64,000 bases of DNA from Craspedostauros australis (Eukaryota > Bacillariophyta > Bacillariophyceae > Mastogloiales > Achnanthaceae), in assembly GCA_026770025.1 (NCBI GenBank), contig JAMXDE010000037.1, positions 310,001-374,000 on the forward strand, in the 5' to 3' direction. Below the pieces are notes generated by a model. That model searched no databases. It was not told the origin of the DNA and worked only from the letters and a program-made list of their open reading frames with translations. Positions 53,508 through 64,000 of this stretch are shown one piece after another; the stretch's first letter is position 1; each line of letters begins with the position of its first letter. A program made the position numbers and the translations under genes.

Positions 53508-54757
53508 ATGACGATGGAAGTGTCCGGATTGGTGCTCGTGAGGCGCGCAGCAGCATGTCTGTTGCTATCTTCGCTCGTGTTCACCTCCCGCTTGGCAGAT
53601 GCGCAGGTGGCAAGTCCTGGATTCCAGGAACCAGACGGTCAGCGCCGTGATCAGACCTTCCGCGTGCTCAGCTTCGAGAACAGCAACATCCACCAGACGT
53701 ACCCCGGCACACTGCGCTACTACTGCACGTTCCGTGGCAAGTGGTCGAAGTCACGCCAGCCTGTGGACTTCCCCAAATCAGCCAGCTGGTCCCAACCAGT
53801 CATGATCGCCCACTCGAACGGATACCGAATGTGGTCCGGCACGGAAACAGCGACTCTGGGAGTCGAGTCCATCGCAGAGGTAAGTGCAGGTTCATCGTCT
53901 ATGTCCTATCTTTGCCTGTCGTTGTTTCCAAACCCAGCTCATCGTTCTCACATACTCCATTCCGTCCCGTATTTGGCTCTATACTTGTCTCTGTACTTGC
54001 CTACCCTACACACACACACGTACATACATATGCACACTGGTATGCATTCCATTCTGCTGCCGACCTGCAGGAGGGCTTTGCGACAGTCATCACCAACGAA
54101 TTCACGAACGCCGGATCCGAGACCAAGCATCTCGTGATCGGCGACCGCTTGTTCAACACGTCCGACAGCCAGCACTTGCCCCCCATCAACGTGACCTACA
54201 CGCACCCATTCATGAGCGCGATGGTCAAGATGATCCCTTCCCCGGACTGGTTCGCCGGATTCAGCGACTGGCGCACCATCAACCCATCCACGGAGACCTT
54301 CTACAAGCGCATCGTCATCCAATCCTTCCCCTGGGACTGCGGCACTGATGATGGCAAAACCTACACAGCCTTGGACCGCGATCTCGACCCGCAGCGCACC
54401 ATCGCGCGCATCACCAAGACGAACGTACCACCCAACGGCCAGTTCCTGGATCCGCAGCGCAGCTACGTGCCCATCGTTGCGGAGTTCGAATGCAAGCTCC
54501 GCGTCGGCGAGGATGGAGAACCCGATCCCGGAACTGGCCTTCCATGGAATGAGACCGAGTTCCGCCTGCCGCTCTACGAGGTTCGCGATGATGACATCAT
54601 GCCGGATGGGCGCACCAGATTCGATCACGAGAGAGATCAGAAAAGGAAAGACGCGGGGGGATCCGGGGCAGCCGGAATCGCTCTGAAAGGGCGCGGCATG
54701 GCCGTCATGACGAGTGTTGTGTTTGTGACAACATGGTTGACAACGGCCCTCTGGTAG
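53508..54757 (+). CDS. Secreted Spondin_N-domain protein, probably GPI-anchored, two exons
   Basis: Exon 1 is 53508-53879 and exon 2 is 54071-54757, with an intron of 191 bp (GCAGAG/GTAAGT donor, CCTGCAG acceptor). The splice keeps the frame (SIAE/EGFATV) and gives 352 residues. Residues 1-33 look like a signal peptide (LVLVRRAAACLLLSSLVFTS, cleavage near ADAQ). The rest is a Spondin_N domain: YYCTFRGKWSKSRQPVDFPK, SASWSQPVMIAHSNGYRMW, HPFMSAMVKMIPSPDWFAGF and FPWDCGTDDGKTY. The last two contain the domain's characteristic PSPDWF.G and P.D.GTD.G signatures, where acidic residues bind metal in known structures. The C-terminus (MAVMTSVVFVTTWLTTALW) is a hydrophobic end as expected for a GPI signal. 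Likely extracellular or frustule/cell-surface adhesion (inference). Confidence 0.88.
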
Positions 54758-55542
54758 GACAGATCATCGTTCGACGCAAAGCATGATATAATGCTCCGCA
54801 AACGAGAATGTGAAGCCAGAGCAGAAGCAATCGTGCCCACGCAAAGAAACGAGCAGCAGTGCAAACCTGCAAACCAACCAAACGACTACACTTGAAAACG
54901 TGACTTGAAATATAACCATATCACTGCATTACTTTATGACACCAGGCTTCACTGCGAGAATCCTGTAGGCCGACGTTTGCATGTTGCTTGGTACCACGCC
55001 AAAGTATGCTCCATGTCTCCGAGCTATTCGTCAAGAGTCATGCCCGCAGGGTCAAAGAGAGGCTGCCCCGTCGGAACAATTGCGGTTATTGTTCGTTTCT
55101 TCTCAACGTTCGGAGTATGGTGCATTCTCCAAGTATGAGCAATGCATAGTGGTGTAGCAGGACAAGGGCTTGAGATTATCTTCATTTGGATGTTCAGACC
55201 ATAAATCACGAACTTGATGGTGAGCATCGGCATCTGCTGCTGCCCTGGTAGCAAGCTTGCAGCTGCAGATTGTGCAGCCACGTCGTGTTCCTGCTCTTGT
55301 TTTGAAACGGTAGACAGTGCAGAACAAAAAACATGCACGAACACAGACAGACATATGTTATGTCTGACTATTTGGCCCAATTGTTGCATCGCATGAAGGA
55401 CACTCTATTGACGTCACAGGATGAATATCATATGGACGTTATTGATGGTCGAGAAACGTCACAAAGCATTGAATTGATAGTTGTGTTGAACACTGACAGA
55501 TATGAGTAGCTGCTGTGTTGATGACCGCGTCCACATGCATCG
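54758..55542. other. Intergenic, no gene seen
   Basis: Follows the Spondin_N stop. No frame with protein features. Confidence 0.6.
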
Positions 55543-56604
55543 TTGCGACATGGGCGAAACACACATCTGATCTGCAGAACGCCCACACAATCCCGTGCGG
55601 CGCTCCAAAATCGCGAACCTGTGGATGTCACACGACTCCGCGCACGGAAACAGGAATCAGTAGAGCCAACAGAACATCTTAGTTCATGTGGGGACATCGC
55701 AGCTCTTCGTCCGTCCACGCCTCCACGCCTTGCTGCCTCTCTGCGTTTCGTCCGTGCAGACACACTCATAATTCATCACGAGCCCCACATCAACGCACAT
55801 CAATTCAATCCGACACAAAGCCTCCCCGAGAGCTACGAGCATTATCCACGTACATCTATCATCCCAAACACTTCCACGCAAATTGAAGAACTCTGGGGCA
55901 CCCCCAAGCACTCCCTAGCAAACTTGCAAACTCCAACAAGATCCACACAACCACCTATGGCCATCTCCCGGTTAAACATCGATAGTTCAAGTCTCCCTGT
56001 CTCTCCATCTCTCTTGACGGATGGATCGCAGGATCAATCGCAACCCCGACAACTGCGAAAAGACAGATTAATGCGGCGAAAACAGCAGCAACGTCAGAGA
56101 CAGCAGCAGCAAAAGCAACAGAAACAGAAACAAATCCAACAATCCCACGAGCGTACCCGCAAGAACAACCAACCTCCTCACGCGCATGTTTACTCTCCTT
56201 CGAGCCCAGACGCACGCAACACCAAGGCCAACAATTGGAAACACACCGAAGCGTCCCCATGCAGCGAATCATCGTGTGATGAGTGCCTTGCCTCCAGTGT
56301 CACGACAGTGAAAGGCGTCCTAGTTTCGCTCTCTGAACTCGTATCCCTGCCTTCGCTGTCGCCTTCATCGCGATCATTGGCATCGCAATCGTTGGCGTCA
56401 CACGACGCATTCGACTTGATGGCACCCTTGTCCGCAGATACACATGTGCAGAGGACGCACACAAAGAAGCGCAGCATCGACATCCTCCAAGATCATTGCC
56501 GCGGCTTTGTGGATGATCAAGATCGCAACTTGAGGCACCACGACAGGTCCACGGAACTGGGTTACTCCTATGATGAGGTCAACAATAAGTGGCGTTCAGC
56601 ATGA
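55543..56604 (+). CDS. Unrecognised basic, Q-rich protein
   Basis: A frame of 353 residues without a known domain. Residues of about 175-215 are strongly basic and Gln-rich (RLMRRKQQQRQRQQQQKQ), possibly a short charged helix. Residues 255-310 are Ser/Leu-rich (SLPSLSPSSRSLASQSLASH). The end, TELGYSYDEVNNKWRSA, looks ordered. A start at the Met of MAISRLNIDSSSLPVSP (about 55957) would remove a first third that looks less selected. A regulatory or scaffold role is possible but unsupported. Confidence 0.5.
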   Translation: MRHGRNTHLICRTPTQSRAALQNREPVDVTRLRARKQESVEPTEHLSSCGDIAALRPSTPPRLAASLRFVRADTLIIHHEPHINAHQFNPTQSLPESYEHYPRTSIIPNTSTQIEELWGTPKHSLANLQTPTRSTQPPMAISRLNIDSSSLPVSPSLLTDGSQDQSQPRQLRKDRLMRRKQQQRQRQQQQKQQKQKQIQQSHERTRKNNQPPHAHVYSPSSPDARNTKANNWKHTEASPCSESSCDECLASSVTTVKGVLVSLSELVSLPSLSPSSRSLASQSLASHDAFDLMAPLSADTHVQRTHTKKRSIDILQDHCRGFVDDQDRNLRHHDRSTELGYSYDEVNNKWRSA

Positions 56605-58109
56605 GGATGATACAAGGACCTACGACGGAGCCAAGGCCCAAGCCTGCCCATCAGCACCGTGCATAGATCACAGCACCCCATGCATTGCTCGTCCACAGCA
56701 ATCAGGAATCAGGTCATGCATACTCCAATGCAGAATAGAAAGAAGCATCATATTATATAATACTATGTATATTTCAGTATACATCTCAAGTTTGAGCTAC
56801 TTGTGCCCCAGACATATGAGCCCATTCAGCAGCGGAAAACGTGCCTGGTCGGCCACTGTTGTGACAATTGTGCGATGATGTGTGGGTGTGCGTGGGCATG
56901 TGTCTGTACCAATACGAGTGGCATGCATGGTACAGCACCTCATGCCCCGGAGGATGTGACCAACACCCTCTCCAGTCTTTGCTGCAGGGGGGATGTTTGT
57001 GCAGAGATGACTGAGGACGAACCCTTCGTGACTTCAGTGATGAGTTTGGGAAGCCCCAAAGAAAAAAACTCACGATGGTGCCATCGCCGGTTGTCATGGA
57101 TTGCAAATGCCGCGATGATTGCATGAGTGTGTTGTGATGTCTGATCAGTTGTCGCGATGGTGCCGATACAAGAGTGGATGGTGTGGTTAGCGAACTCCTG
57201 AACGGGATCGATGGAGGCAAATGAACATCTCAGAAAACACGGCACAAGCAGTCGTACCGTACTTCGCAATCAAGAGACAATGGCGAAGACTTCGCGAACA
57301 TTCATGAAGACATCCATCCACACTTGAGGTTCCGATGCCGATACGTACCACAAGATAAGCATGGATGTGAAGACATCATCAGAGTTGGCACGATGTTGCG
57401 TCGGAACATCCAATGCATTGGTGTGCGATTGTTCTGTGTTGTGTTGTGAGGCGTGTTTTCGCTTGGGCAACTCTCGACAGACACGAACACGATCTCCTTT
57501 TCGTGAGGTCTGGGACACTGCATGAGAACTTGATGATGTTGAAGGCGGTTTAGTCCATCGGATCGAGTTGGTTCCAGGTGAGGTGACATTGTGCGTTTGT
57601 GGAGAACGTTTGTGGGGACGTTGGTCGTGTCAAGACTGTTGATTCCTATCGTTAATTCGAATACAGGTCGTTGCTGTCTCTTAGTATTCGGTCATGAACG
57701 ATGAGGATAATGTCGATTCATCGCACCCAATGCGATTCTGCTTGATGGTTCGTGGAACATCCTCGCTGAGTTTTGTGGATTCCCGTTTGCGGGAATGAGT
57801 TGACAGGCACACGAAGAACAACACCGACCACAACGTCCAAGATCACACCGCTGGAACCGAATACTGCACAGCCTCGACAGATGGAGGCTTGTTGATCGCG
57901 AGCGCGTTCGTGTACTTGTGCTCGAGCCAAATCCATGCAAATCGACGCAAATCAAAGAGCGAAACACGGTCCATGTGATGCCACAATCAAGAAACACAAC
58001 AACCCAAATTCTCATAAATCACATCTTGATTGACCACTCCGTCCAATTCTCAACAGCGCAACTCTCTCGACTCTCTGAACTTGCTCAACCTTGCCCAACC
58101 TTGCTCACC
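56605..58109. other. Intergenic, no gene seen
   Basis: Contains only short random frames. The final 200 bp have CAA/ACA-rich sequence ending in CTCACCATGAACTC, which marks the start of the next gene. Confidence 0.6.
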
Positions 58110-59042
58110 ATGAACTCTAACTTTGATGCATTCGCAACACCACCAGCCGGTTCCAACATGAACGCAGGCGCCAGCAACAGCCAGCAGATCGTTCCTGCCT
58201 TTGCGGCCCCACCAAACCCTTACCATCAGCAGGCGCATCAACAGGCGCAACAGGCGCAGCAGCAGTCCACTGGTTTCCATCAGATGGATCCGTTCGCCCC
58301 AGCTCCGCAGTCGCAGCCACAGATGCAGACGCAGCCAACAGCCGCAGTCAGCCCATTCATGACATCCACTCCAGCACCAGCCCCAACCCGCGACATGCTC
58401 GTCAGCACCGACTTCGCCGCTCCTTCTGTGATCGCACCATCCGCCTCTCAGGACGATCAGGATGTCTTTGCTCTCACCAGCACTGCTGCGAACAACAACA
58501 GTCCCAGCAGTTACAGTAACTACAGCAGCAGCTACGGTCAGGCACAGCAAACAACAACACCAACGCCAGTATCCACCGATCTGGTTGCCACCGACAACAA
58601 CACCAGCGGGTACTCTCAGGAATTCATCAAAGCCCAGGAGGATGCGCTCGCCAGATTCAAGCGCGGTCAGTCTAGGGCCAGAAGCGTCACTCCGCCAAGA
58701 GGAGCGCTCGTTCAGTACAACGGCAATGCCAATGGCAACGGAAGATCCCTCTCCGCTCCAAGAACCCGCAATCCAAACGGATCCGACGCCGTCCACCCAG
58801 AGAAGAAAACCATGAAGCAACAGCGCAAGGCCAAGACCGTCGCAGGCGTGGCCGGCGGTGTCGTCTTTGGCACGTTAGTGGCAGGCCCAGTGGGCTTGGT
58901 GCTCGGCGGCCCCATCGGTGGATACGCGGCCAACAAGATCTCCAAGAACGGCGAGCGCCGTGCTCAGCGCAGGTTCGAGCAGAACAACTTCCAGCAGGCG
59001 GCCAAGAAGTCCGCAGCGGCCAAGGCAGGTGCCTTTGCTTAA
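58110..59042 (+). CDS. Q/N-rich disordered protein with C-terminal glycine zipper
   Basis: 310 residues from ATG 58110 (CACC context, MNSNFDAFATPPAG); the frame is open further upstream, but that part looks like 5' UTR. Residues 1-190 are Q/P/A/N-rich with repeated F-A-P/DPF-like patches (NFDAFATPP, QMDPFAPAP) that recall endocytic adaptor tails. Residues of about 165-215 contain FIKAQEDALARFKRGQSRAR. The C-terminus has KKTMKQQRKAKTVAGVAGG, a zipper of small residues (GTLVAGPVGLVLGGPIGGYA), then basic NKISKNGERRAQRRFEQ. The same layout, long disordered arm, zipper and basic tail, is seen at 24072-26378, so the two are likely distant paralogues. Membrane association through the zipper is inferred. 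Confidence 0.7.
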   Translation: MNSNFDAFATPPAGSNMNAGASNSQQIVPAFAAPPNPYHQQAHQQAQQAQQQSTGFHQMDPFAPAPQSQPQMQTQPTAAVSPFMTSTPAPAPTRDMLVSTDFAAPSVIAPSASQDDQDVFALTSTAANNNSPSSYSNYSSSYGQAQQTTTPTPVSTDLVATDNNTSGYSQEFIKAQEDALARFKRGQSRARSVTPPRGALVQYNGNANGNGRSLSAPRTRNPNGSDAVHPEKKTMKQQRKAKTVAGVAGGVVFGTLVAGPVGLVLGGPIGGYAANKISKNGERRAQRRFEQNNFQQAAKKSAAAKAGAFA

Positions 59043-60401
59043 TTTCGAGCGCACGCTCCGCCGCATTCTCAGGTGCAACTGCAATCGCAGTTGCGCAGCA
59101 GTGGAGGACTCCGGACAATCTTCCACGTGAGGACACACGAGTACACACGAGTACAGCATGTGTACATAGAGTACTCCCATCGACTGGGCAGTACACACAG
59201 TATGCCATATCAAACCATACCGTACCATATCATACACACTTACAGCATCTGGTAGACCCCAATTTTCGTGTGGGGTCTTGACACTCTGCGTTCCATTCGC
59301 ACACCAGAGCGAGGATCAGCAGAAACAACACTGACAACAACAACGACAACAGTATTGACAAACAGGTCACGAATACAACGAAAAGAACGGAAAGACCAAC
59401 AATACATAAGCAAATATTACGCAAGGCATACAGCACAAGTAAATGAATAGACCAATGAACCAACAACACATCGACAAACAACAAAACTTCATGAATAGAC
59501 AAAGAGATGGGGGACTCTGGGGCGTGGCATGAAACGCGGCGTCGCGAGAAAGCGACAGGCAGAGACGGAATCACCTTGGTCGCGCCCACCAATCTTGAAC
59601 CACGGCTAACTGGGCGGAGGAGGAGCACAGCAGATCTTGTCTCCTTGCTTTTTCTCATCTTGCCTTGTCTTTCTCTCTTGGCTGTCGTTGCGTCTTCCTT
59701 CCTTGTCCTCTCACATGCCAAATCGCTTTGTCTCCTTCGCTCTTTTGCACGACAACTGTCGGAATGCGAACATCGCGTCAACCATGGAACATGGACGAAA
59801 CGAAACGGGAATGAACATCATTGAAATTGGCGATTGAATTCCCGGAGCTTCCATCAAGAACCATGTCAACGGCTTGACGTTATCTGCGACACGAACGAAT
59901 AACGATCCTGACAACAACTGGAACGTCGAAGGGATCAAATGTACCACTATGTGACATCATGCGTTGGCGCAGTTTCATTGACTTGCGTCGTCACGATCAA
60001 CACCCCATCCACAGGAAATCAAACAACAAGACCCAAAAATCCACAAGCGCCCTCCACCCCCACAAAATCAACAGAAAAGGCGGGTACAAAACTCAACCAT
60101 GCCCGATCAACGGTTGCAGAAAAAAAAAAAGAGGTGTGCACATCTTGAGTACGCTCCTGCTGCATCCATGGACCAAGGTGAAGTGTGAGATACTATGCTG
60201 GCCGCAGCAAGGATCATACGAGCACACTCGTCTCATACCTCTTTGCCACCATCACATCAAAATCCATCCATTCCCATCATTGCCCATCGACGTCCATCCA
60301 TCCACAGAAGAAGAGACCAAGCGCAGACACATTTTCGAGAGTATTCGCAACGCCAAAGAGGAATTGCTTGATATCCCCATTGCCAACTCACTCCAAGCAA
60401 A
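59043..60401. other. Intergenic, no gene seen
   Basis: 1.36 kb, AT-richer than the flanking genes, with ACAAC-rich stretches (59325-59350, 59455-59480) and an A homopolymer (60119-60130). A hydrophobic minus frame (59230-59781) arises from the ACAAC repeats and is not accepted. Confidence 0.55.
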
Positions 60402-61652
60402 ATGCAGAAGCAAGATCGATCCCGAAAAGGGCTGTTGATGGTGCGAATCGGAATCGTGGCCGCGTGGTCTCTAACAGCCTTCATGATCATCGCGTCGCAG
60501 ACCATATTTTCTGAGGAGCAACGTATGTTAAGAACGAATCCGGTGCCGCCGGAAGATTACTTGGCGGCACCGCCGTCTTCTTCTTCACCGGACGTTCAGT
60601 TGCCACCCAGCCATCTGAGAGCCGGAGCACGCAATGACAACACCAACGTCGACCTTGCGTTCGACTTCAACGTTTCCAGAGCGGACAGGATGATGGCTCG
60701 TTTGTACAACGAAAGCCCGATCGTCATTCCCCACTACAAGCTCGTCTTCTTCACCACGCCAAAGATAGGATGCACGGTCTGGAAGCAGCTCTTCCGTCGA
60801 ATGATGGGATACCGAAATTGGAAGAACTTGAACATAGTGCACAACCCAACCCAGAACGGTTTGATCTACCTCTCGGATTATTCTCTGAGAGAGGCAGAAC
60901 ACATCCTGCAGCATTGGACGAAGGTCATCTGGGTCAGAGATCCCAAGGAACGATTCTTATCGGCGTATCTGCAGAAGGCGGTTGCGAGCAACGGTCTCCA
61001 TCTCAGACAGTGCTGCAACTGCCAAGGACCAGAAGCGAAGTCAGGTGCCTGTGTGGATAGGGCAAGGGCCTCCATCGACAACTTCTATGACCATATCGCT
61101 GCACACTGTCCCACTGAAGAGCACTGGAGACCCCAGAGCCAACGCATCGAAGCCAAGTACCTGTCGGCGTTCGAATCATTGGATCAGGCCGGCATAAGCG
61201 ACTTCTTCGTCGGTCACATAGAATCCAAGTCTACAGATGCCAAGCGCCTGTTGGAAGGGCTGCACCCGAATCTCGAGACCATCTTTCCCAAGCCTTCCAT
61301 CTTGCAAAGCAATAGAATCTCAATTGATGGCCTGGTGATGGGGTCCAAAGCAAACGCGTGGGAAGAGTACGGCCTGTCAGGCTGGGGCGCTGAAGATGAG
61401 GGTGCCAATCAAACCGATACCTCTGCTTCTGTCATGTTTGGTGTCACGGGCACAATCGACCATTCCACATCGGCCGACAAGAAGATGAGAGAATACTACA
61501 CGTCAGATGTTGAAGACATGGTGGAAGCATACTACAAGGATGATTATGGTATGCCCGTGTTTGGGTTTCAGTCGGTGCGGGTGTCGGATCCATCAAGTGC
61601 AAAGAGGAATAGCACGTCGATCGCGGGAGCTGCGGCGGCTGTGGCTGCTTGA
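60402..61652 (+). CDS. Carbohydrate sulfotransferase, Golgi type II membrane protein
   Basis: 416 residues. A short cytoplasmic basic start (MQKQDRSRKGLLMVR) precedes one membrane span (about 15-34, IGIVAAWSLTAFMIIAS), a stem region rich in P/S, then the catalytic domain. The PAPS-binding 5'-phosphosulfate loop is FFTTPKIGCTVWKQLFRRM (about 114-132). The 3'-phosphate site is VIWVRDPKERFLSAYLQ (about 177-193). A CCNC cluster and EEHWRPQS follow, as in the sulfotransferase-2 family. These enzymes move sulfate from PAPS to sugar hydroxyls. In diatoms sulfated polysaccharides of the wall and mucilage are plausible products (inference). The length is normal for the family. The C-terminal 20 residues are Ala/Ser-rich. 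The key motifs look intact. Confidence 0.88.
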   Translation: MQKQDRSRKGLLMVRIGIVAAWSLTAFMIIASQTIFSEEQRMLRTNPVPPEDYLAAPPSSSSPDVQLPPSHLRAGARNDNTNVDLAFDFNVSRADRMMARLYNESPIVIPHYKLVFFTTPKIGCTVWKQLFRRMMGYRNWKNLNIVHNPTQNGLIYLSDYSLREAEHILQHWTKVIWVRDPKERFLSAYLQKAVASNGLHLRQCCNCQGPEAKSGACVDRARASIDNFYDHIAAHCPTEEHWRPQSQRIEAKYLSAFESLDQAGISDFFVGHIESKSTDAKRLLEGLHPNLETIFPKPSILQSNRISIDGLVMGSKANAWEEYGLSGWGAEDEGANQTDTSASVMFGVTGTIDHSTSADKKMREYYTSDVEDMVEAYYKDDYGMPVFGFQSVRVSDPSSAKRNSTSIAGAAAAVAA

Positions 61653-62509
61653 GGGTGAGAATCAGGTCGCCACGGGATCCACAGCATCCACGGCATGACG
61701 CAATACACTACAACGCGACGCAATGTAGCACAACACAATAAAACGTATAATATCATGTTGTTGACGCAGCCAAACAATACCTTGGAGTTCATGGCCAGTG
61801 ACGCCAATCGATGCATAAAGTGCTGCTACATAGAGTAGAGTAATATCGAGCATCAACGCATTGTGGAGTAGAGTAGAGTTCTATTGATCAAGCAATCAAC
61901 ATCCGCCCGATGCGATTCCAGCCGCGCAGTGGACGGCCGAACCGAGAGGCGTGAAGAGAAGATCGATCCATCGTTCGTGTTCGCATTGTGTCGAATCAGT
62001 TCTGTTTGATCTTTGTCAACACAGAACCGAACGCCACGAAGCAAATGACACCGCTGTTGGCCTGTCGCGATCGTCGCATCGACAGAGGTCGCCAAGGGCC
62101 AGAGAATGCATGTTGATCGTGGGCGACAGCAACTGCATAGCCTTGATCATACAGAGCAGGATCCTGGAGTATAGTAGAACACAGCACGTACACTTACGTT
62201 GGATACTTACGCACAGGTATGTCGCCCGTTCGAGAACACATCCTTTCCATGGTCCACGTTTGGAACCAAGACATCTCTGTTTCCTTCTTTCCTCTTCCAC
62301 TCGGACAACCAGACCGCTGCACCTTCTGACCATACTTTCTCATCACGATTATCATCGTTGCCATCGCTATCGCTGTGGCTATGCTATCGGCATTGTTTTC
62401 AGCCGTTGCTACCCTCCACCCAACTACTCTCGTTCTTACTTTCTGTCGCTTTGTATGCATCCTACCAGTCGCCCACCGTCATTGATTCGAGCTTCGAACA
62501 GCGCCAATC
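61653..62509. other. Intergenic, no gene seen
   Basis: About 0.86 kb before the hydrolase gene. Short GTAGA-type repeats at 61832-61842 and 61867-61879; nothing else recognised. Confidence 0.55.
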
Positions 62510-62704
62510 ATGGAATCATCCAACCCGGCCATGCGGCGCCTGCTGATCCAGACCTTGATCTGGGTGGCAAGCGTGGCGACGTTGATTTTCTGGGCCTACA
62601 AGAAGATGCGAGGACCCATGTACGTGCCGGGCTCGGTGTCAAAGCAGTTCAAACAGCAGCAGCAGCAGCAACAACAGCAGCAACAACAGCAGCAACAACA
62701 GCAG

Positions 62705-62736
<32 letters not shown>

Positions 62737-63976
62737 AGACCAGGGCGAACGCCAAGGTATGACACCGAAAGTTGATGCCAGCGACAGCAGTGCCGCCACA
62801 GGTGATGCACCAGGCATCTGGACCATGCCCAATGGTATCCAGCTCTTCTACTTCTCTGGATCGACAACGCAACATGGGAATCAACCTCCTCCACCCAACC
62901 AAACCAATAGAAAGTCGGGCGCAGAGATGACGACGCATTCTGCCATCCTCTGCATGCATGGAGGTCCAGCGATTGCGCCTGCAGTTCCATGGAAGTTATT
63001 TGATGCCATCGCCAAGGATGACGCAGTGGCCGACGAGATCTATCTCTACCACGCCCGCGGGTGTGGCAAATCCACGCGACCATTCTCGAAGTTTCCGACT
63101 CCTGGAATGTGGCCTGGCATGAAGATACTGGAGAAAGAATTGGGCATCGGGGCTCAGCTGGCAGATGTGGAACGCATTCGCAAGGACAAGCTCAAGGTCG
63201 AGAAGCTTCACTTGGTTGCACATTCATTCGGCGGCTTCCTCGCCACGATGTACGCAGCCGAATTTCCAAGTCATGTGGCATCTCTCACGCTCATGGTCCC
63301 GGCCGCGGTATTGCAGCTGCCTGCCAAGGATCCATCGAAGAGCGGCGACATATTCAAGATGATCCGCAGCAAGCTGGTGGCCATCTCGCAACGAAGCAAT
63401 GTGGATGCGGAAGGCGAAGGCGGCGACGATGGGAACACGGATGCTAGTTCTGGGGCACCGCCGAGAGTTGCGATACTTGATGAATTTGATGCCTTCATGA
63501 AGCAATATCTCGATTTTGGCAGCCTGCCGAAAGAAACCGATGAAACCTTGGGACAACGGCAGTGCGACTTCTGCCGTCACTACTACCGCGCGGACTTTGA
63601 TGGCGATGAGGCAAAAGTGAATGCGGCAATGGAGAAGGTTGACAAGTCCATGATCGGCGGCATGGCCTGCTTTGCTGCCTTCATGTCCATGGGTATGGAA
63701 CATGACTACATCCCCGAATGTCGAAGACGCCTCTCCAAAGCCGCCTTCCCTGTCACCATCGTCCATGGTGGCCAAGACATGATACCCGAACACACCAGCC
63801 GTCAGTACATGGGCATCTTCCCACCCACCATCACCGAAGCAAGCGGTGATCGCAGTAGCTGCAGGAGTCCAAGATTCCATTTGATTCCTGATGTGGGCCA
63901 TGAGCTGTTCGACCACCCAGACATGGTGAAAATCGTCCTGGATACGATGAAGACAGCGGAGGTGTTAAATGCATGA
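62510..63976 (+). CDS. Prolyl-aminopeptidase-like alpha/beta hydrolase, membrane-anchored, polyQ linker
   Basis: 488 residues. One N-terminal membrane segment (about 10-28, LLIQTLIWVASVATLIFWA) precedes a 28-residue polyglutamine linker, then an alpha/beta-hydrolase fold of the prolyl iminopeptidase (S33) kind. The oxyanion loop is LCMHGGPA. The nucleophile elbow is LVAHSFGGFLATMYAAEFP (Ser). The acid is VTIVHGGQDMIPEHTSRQ (Asp). The histidine is DVGHELFDHPD. The usual DQRGCGRS strand here reads YHARGCGKSTRP, with the Asp lost. A cap domain lies between the nucleophile and the acid, with an acidic insert (about 300-320). It should release N-terminal residues or hydrolyse small esters at a membrane surface; the substrate is unknown. 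The triad is complete, so activity is likely. Confidence 0.85.
62654..62737 (+). repeat. CAG/CAA tract encoding 28 glutamines
   Basis: Mixed CAG and CAA codons, in frame with the hydrolase. The mixture of codons makes it more stable than a pure CAG run. It lies between the membrane anchor and the catalytic domain. Confidence 0.97.
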
Positions 63977-64000
63977 TGACCGAGAGAGAGACAGACAATC

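Noticed and set aside
59230-59781. Minus-strand frame resembling a multi-helix membrane protein
   Set aside because: The Leu/Val-rich part is the antisense reading of ACAAC-type repeats; no family feature or start context.
1-64000. tRNA, rRNA and CRISPR features
   Set aside because: A reading for GTTCGAATC-type T-loops and for regularly spaced short direct repeats found no convincing case; a dedicated scan could still find a diverged tRNA.

Overview
The window looks like nuclear DNA of a photosynthetic stramenopile, most likely a diatom. Four features support this. The HSF-type DNA-binding domain has the form typical of the expanded diatom HSF family. A kinesin-light-chain-like TPR protein and several leucine-rich-repeat (LRR) proteins are present. 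Intergenic DNA is rich in CAA/ACAAC and simple repeats. Introns are few, short and GT-AG, with two well supported (in the SAICAR synthetase and Spondin_N genes). No bacterial operon signals, CRISPR arrays, rRNA or convincing tRNA genes were seen. All family names come from motifs read by eye; no database was searched.

Layout. 1-6.8 kb: the 3' part of a TPR gene (+), an unrecognised acidic protein (-) and a long LRR-like protein (-). 6.8-22.3 kb: the most striking region, a tandem array of four units. Each unit has a decayed FAD-dependent monooxygenase (+) facing an intact LRR-type gene (-), and a fifth partial unit follows. A 165-bp solo-LTR-like insertion with a 5-bp target duplication sits in the partial unit. 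22.3-29.1 kb: gene-poor DNA plus one gene for a disordered protein ending in a glycine zipper. 29.1-35.2 kb: a DNA transposon of about 6 kb with inverted ends of about 170 bp and one gene for a transposase-like protein of about 1,175 residues. 35.2-44.8 kb: gene-poor DNA around a heat-shock-factor gene. 44.8-64 kb: ordinary, well-spaced genes. These are a PAP2-type phosphatase, a purine-synthesis enzyme (SAICAR synthetase with a degenerate PurE-like front), a four-helix membrane protein, a secreted Spondin_N protein, an unrecognised Q-rich protein, a second glycine-zipper protein, a carbohydrate sulfotransferase and a membrane-anchored prolyl-aminopeptidase-like hydrolase with a polyglutamine tract.

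How the genes relate. Outside the array most genes look independent, each with its own flanking DNA. Inside the array, an LRR gene and a monooxygenase gene were repeatedly copied as one block. The LRR genes stayed open and diverged, while the monooxygenase genes broke, three of the four through the same large internal deletion.
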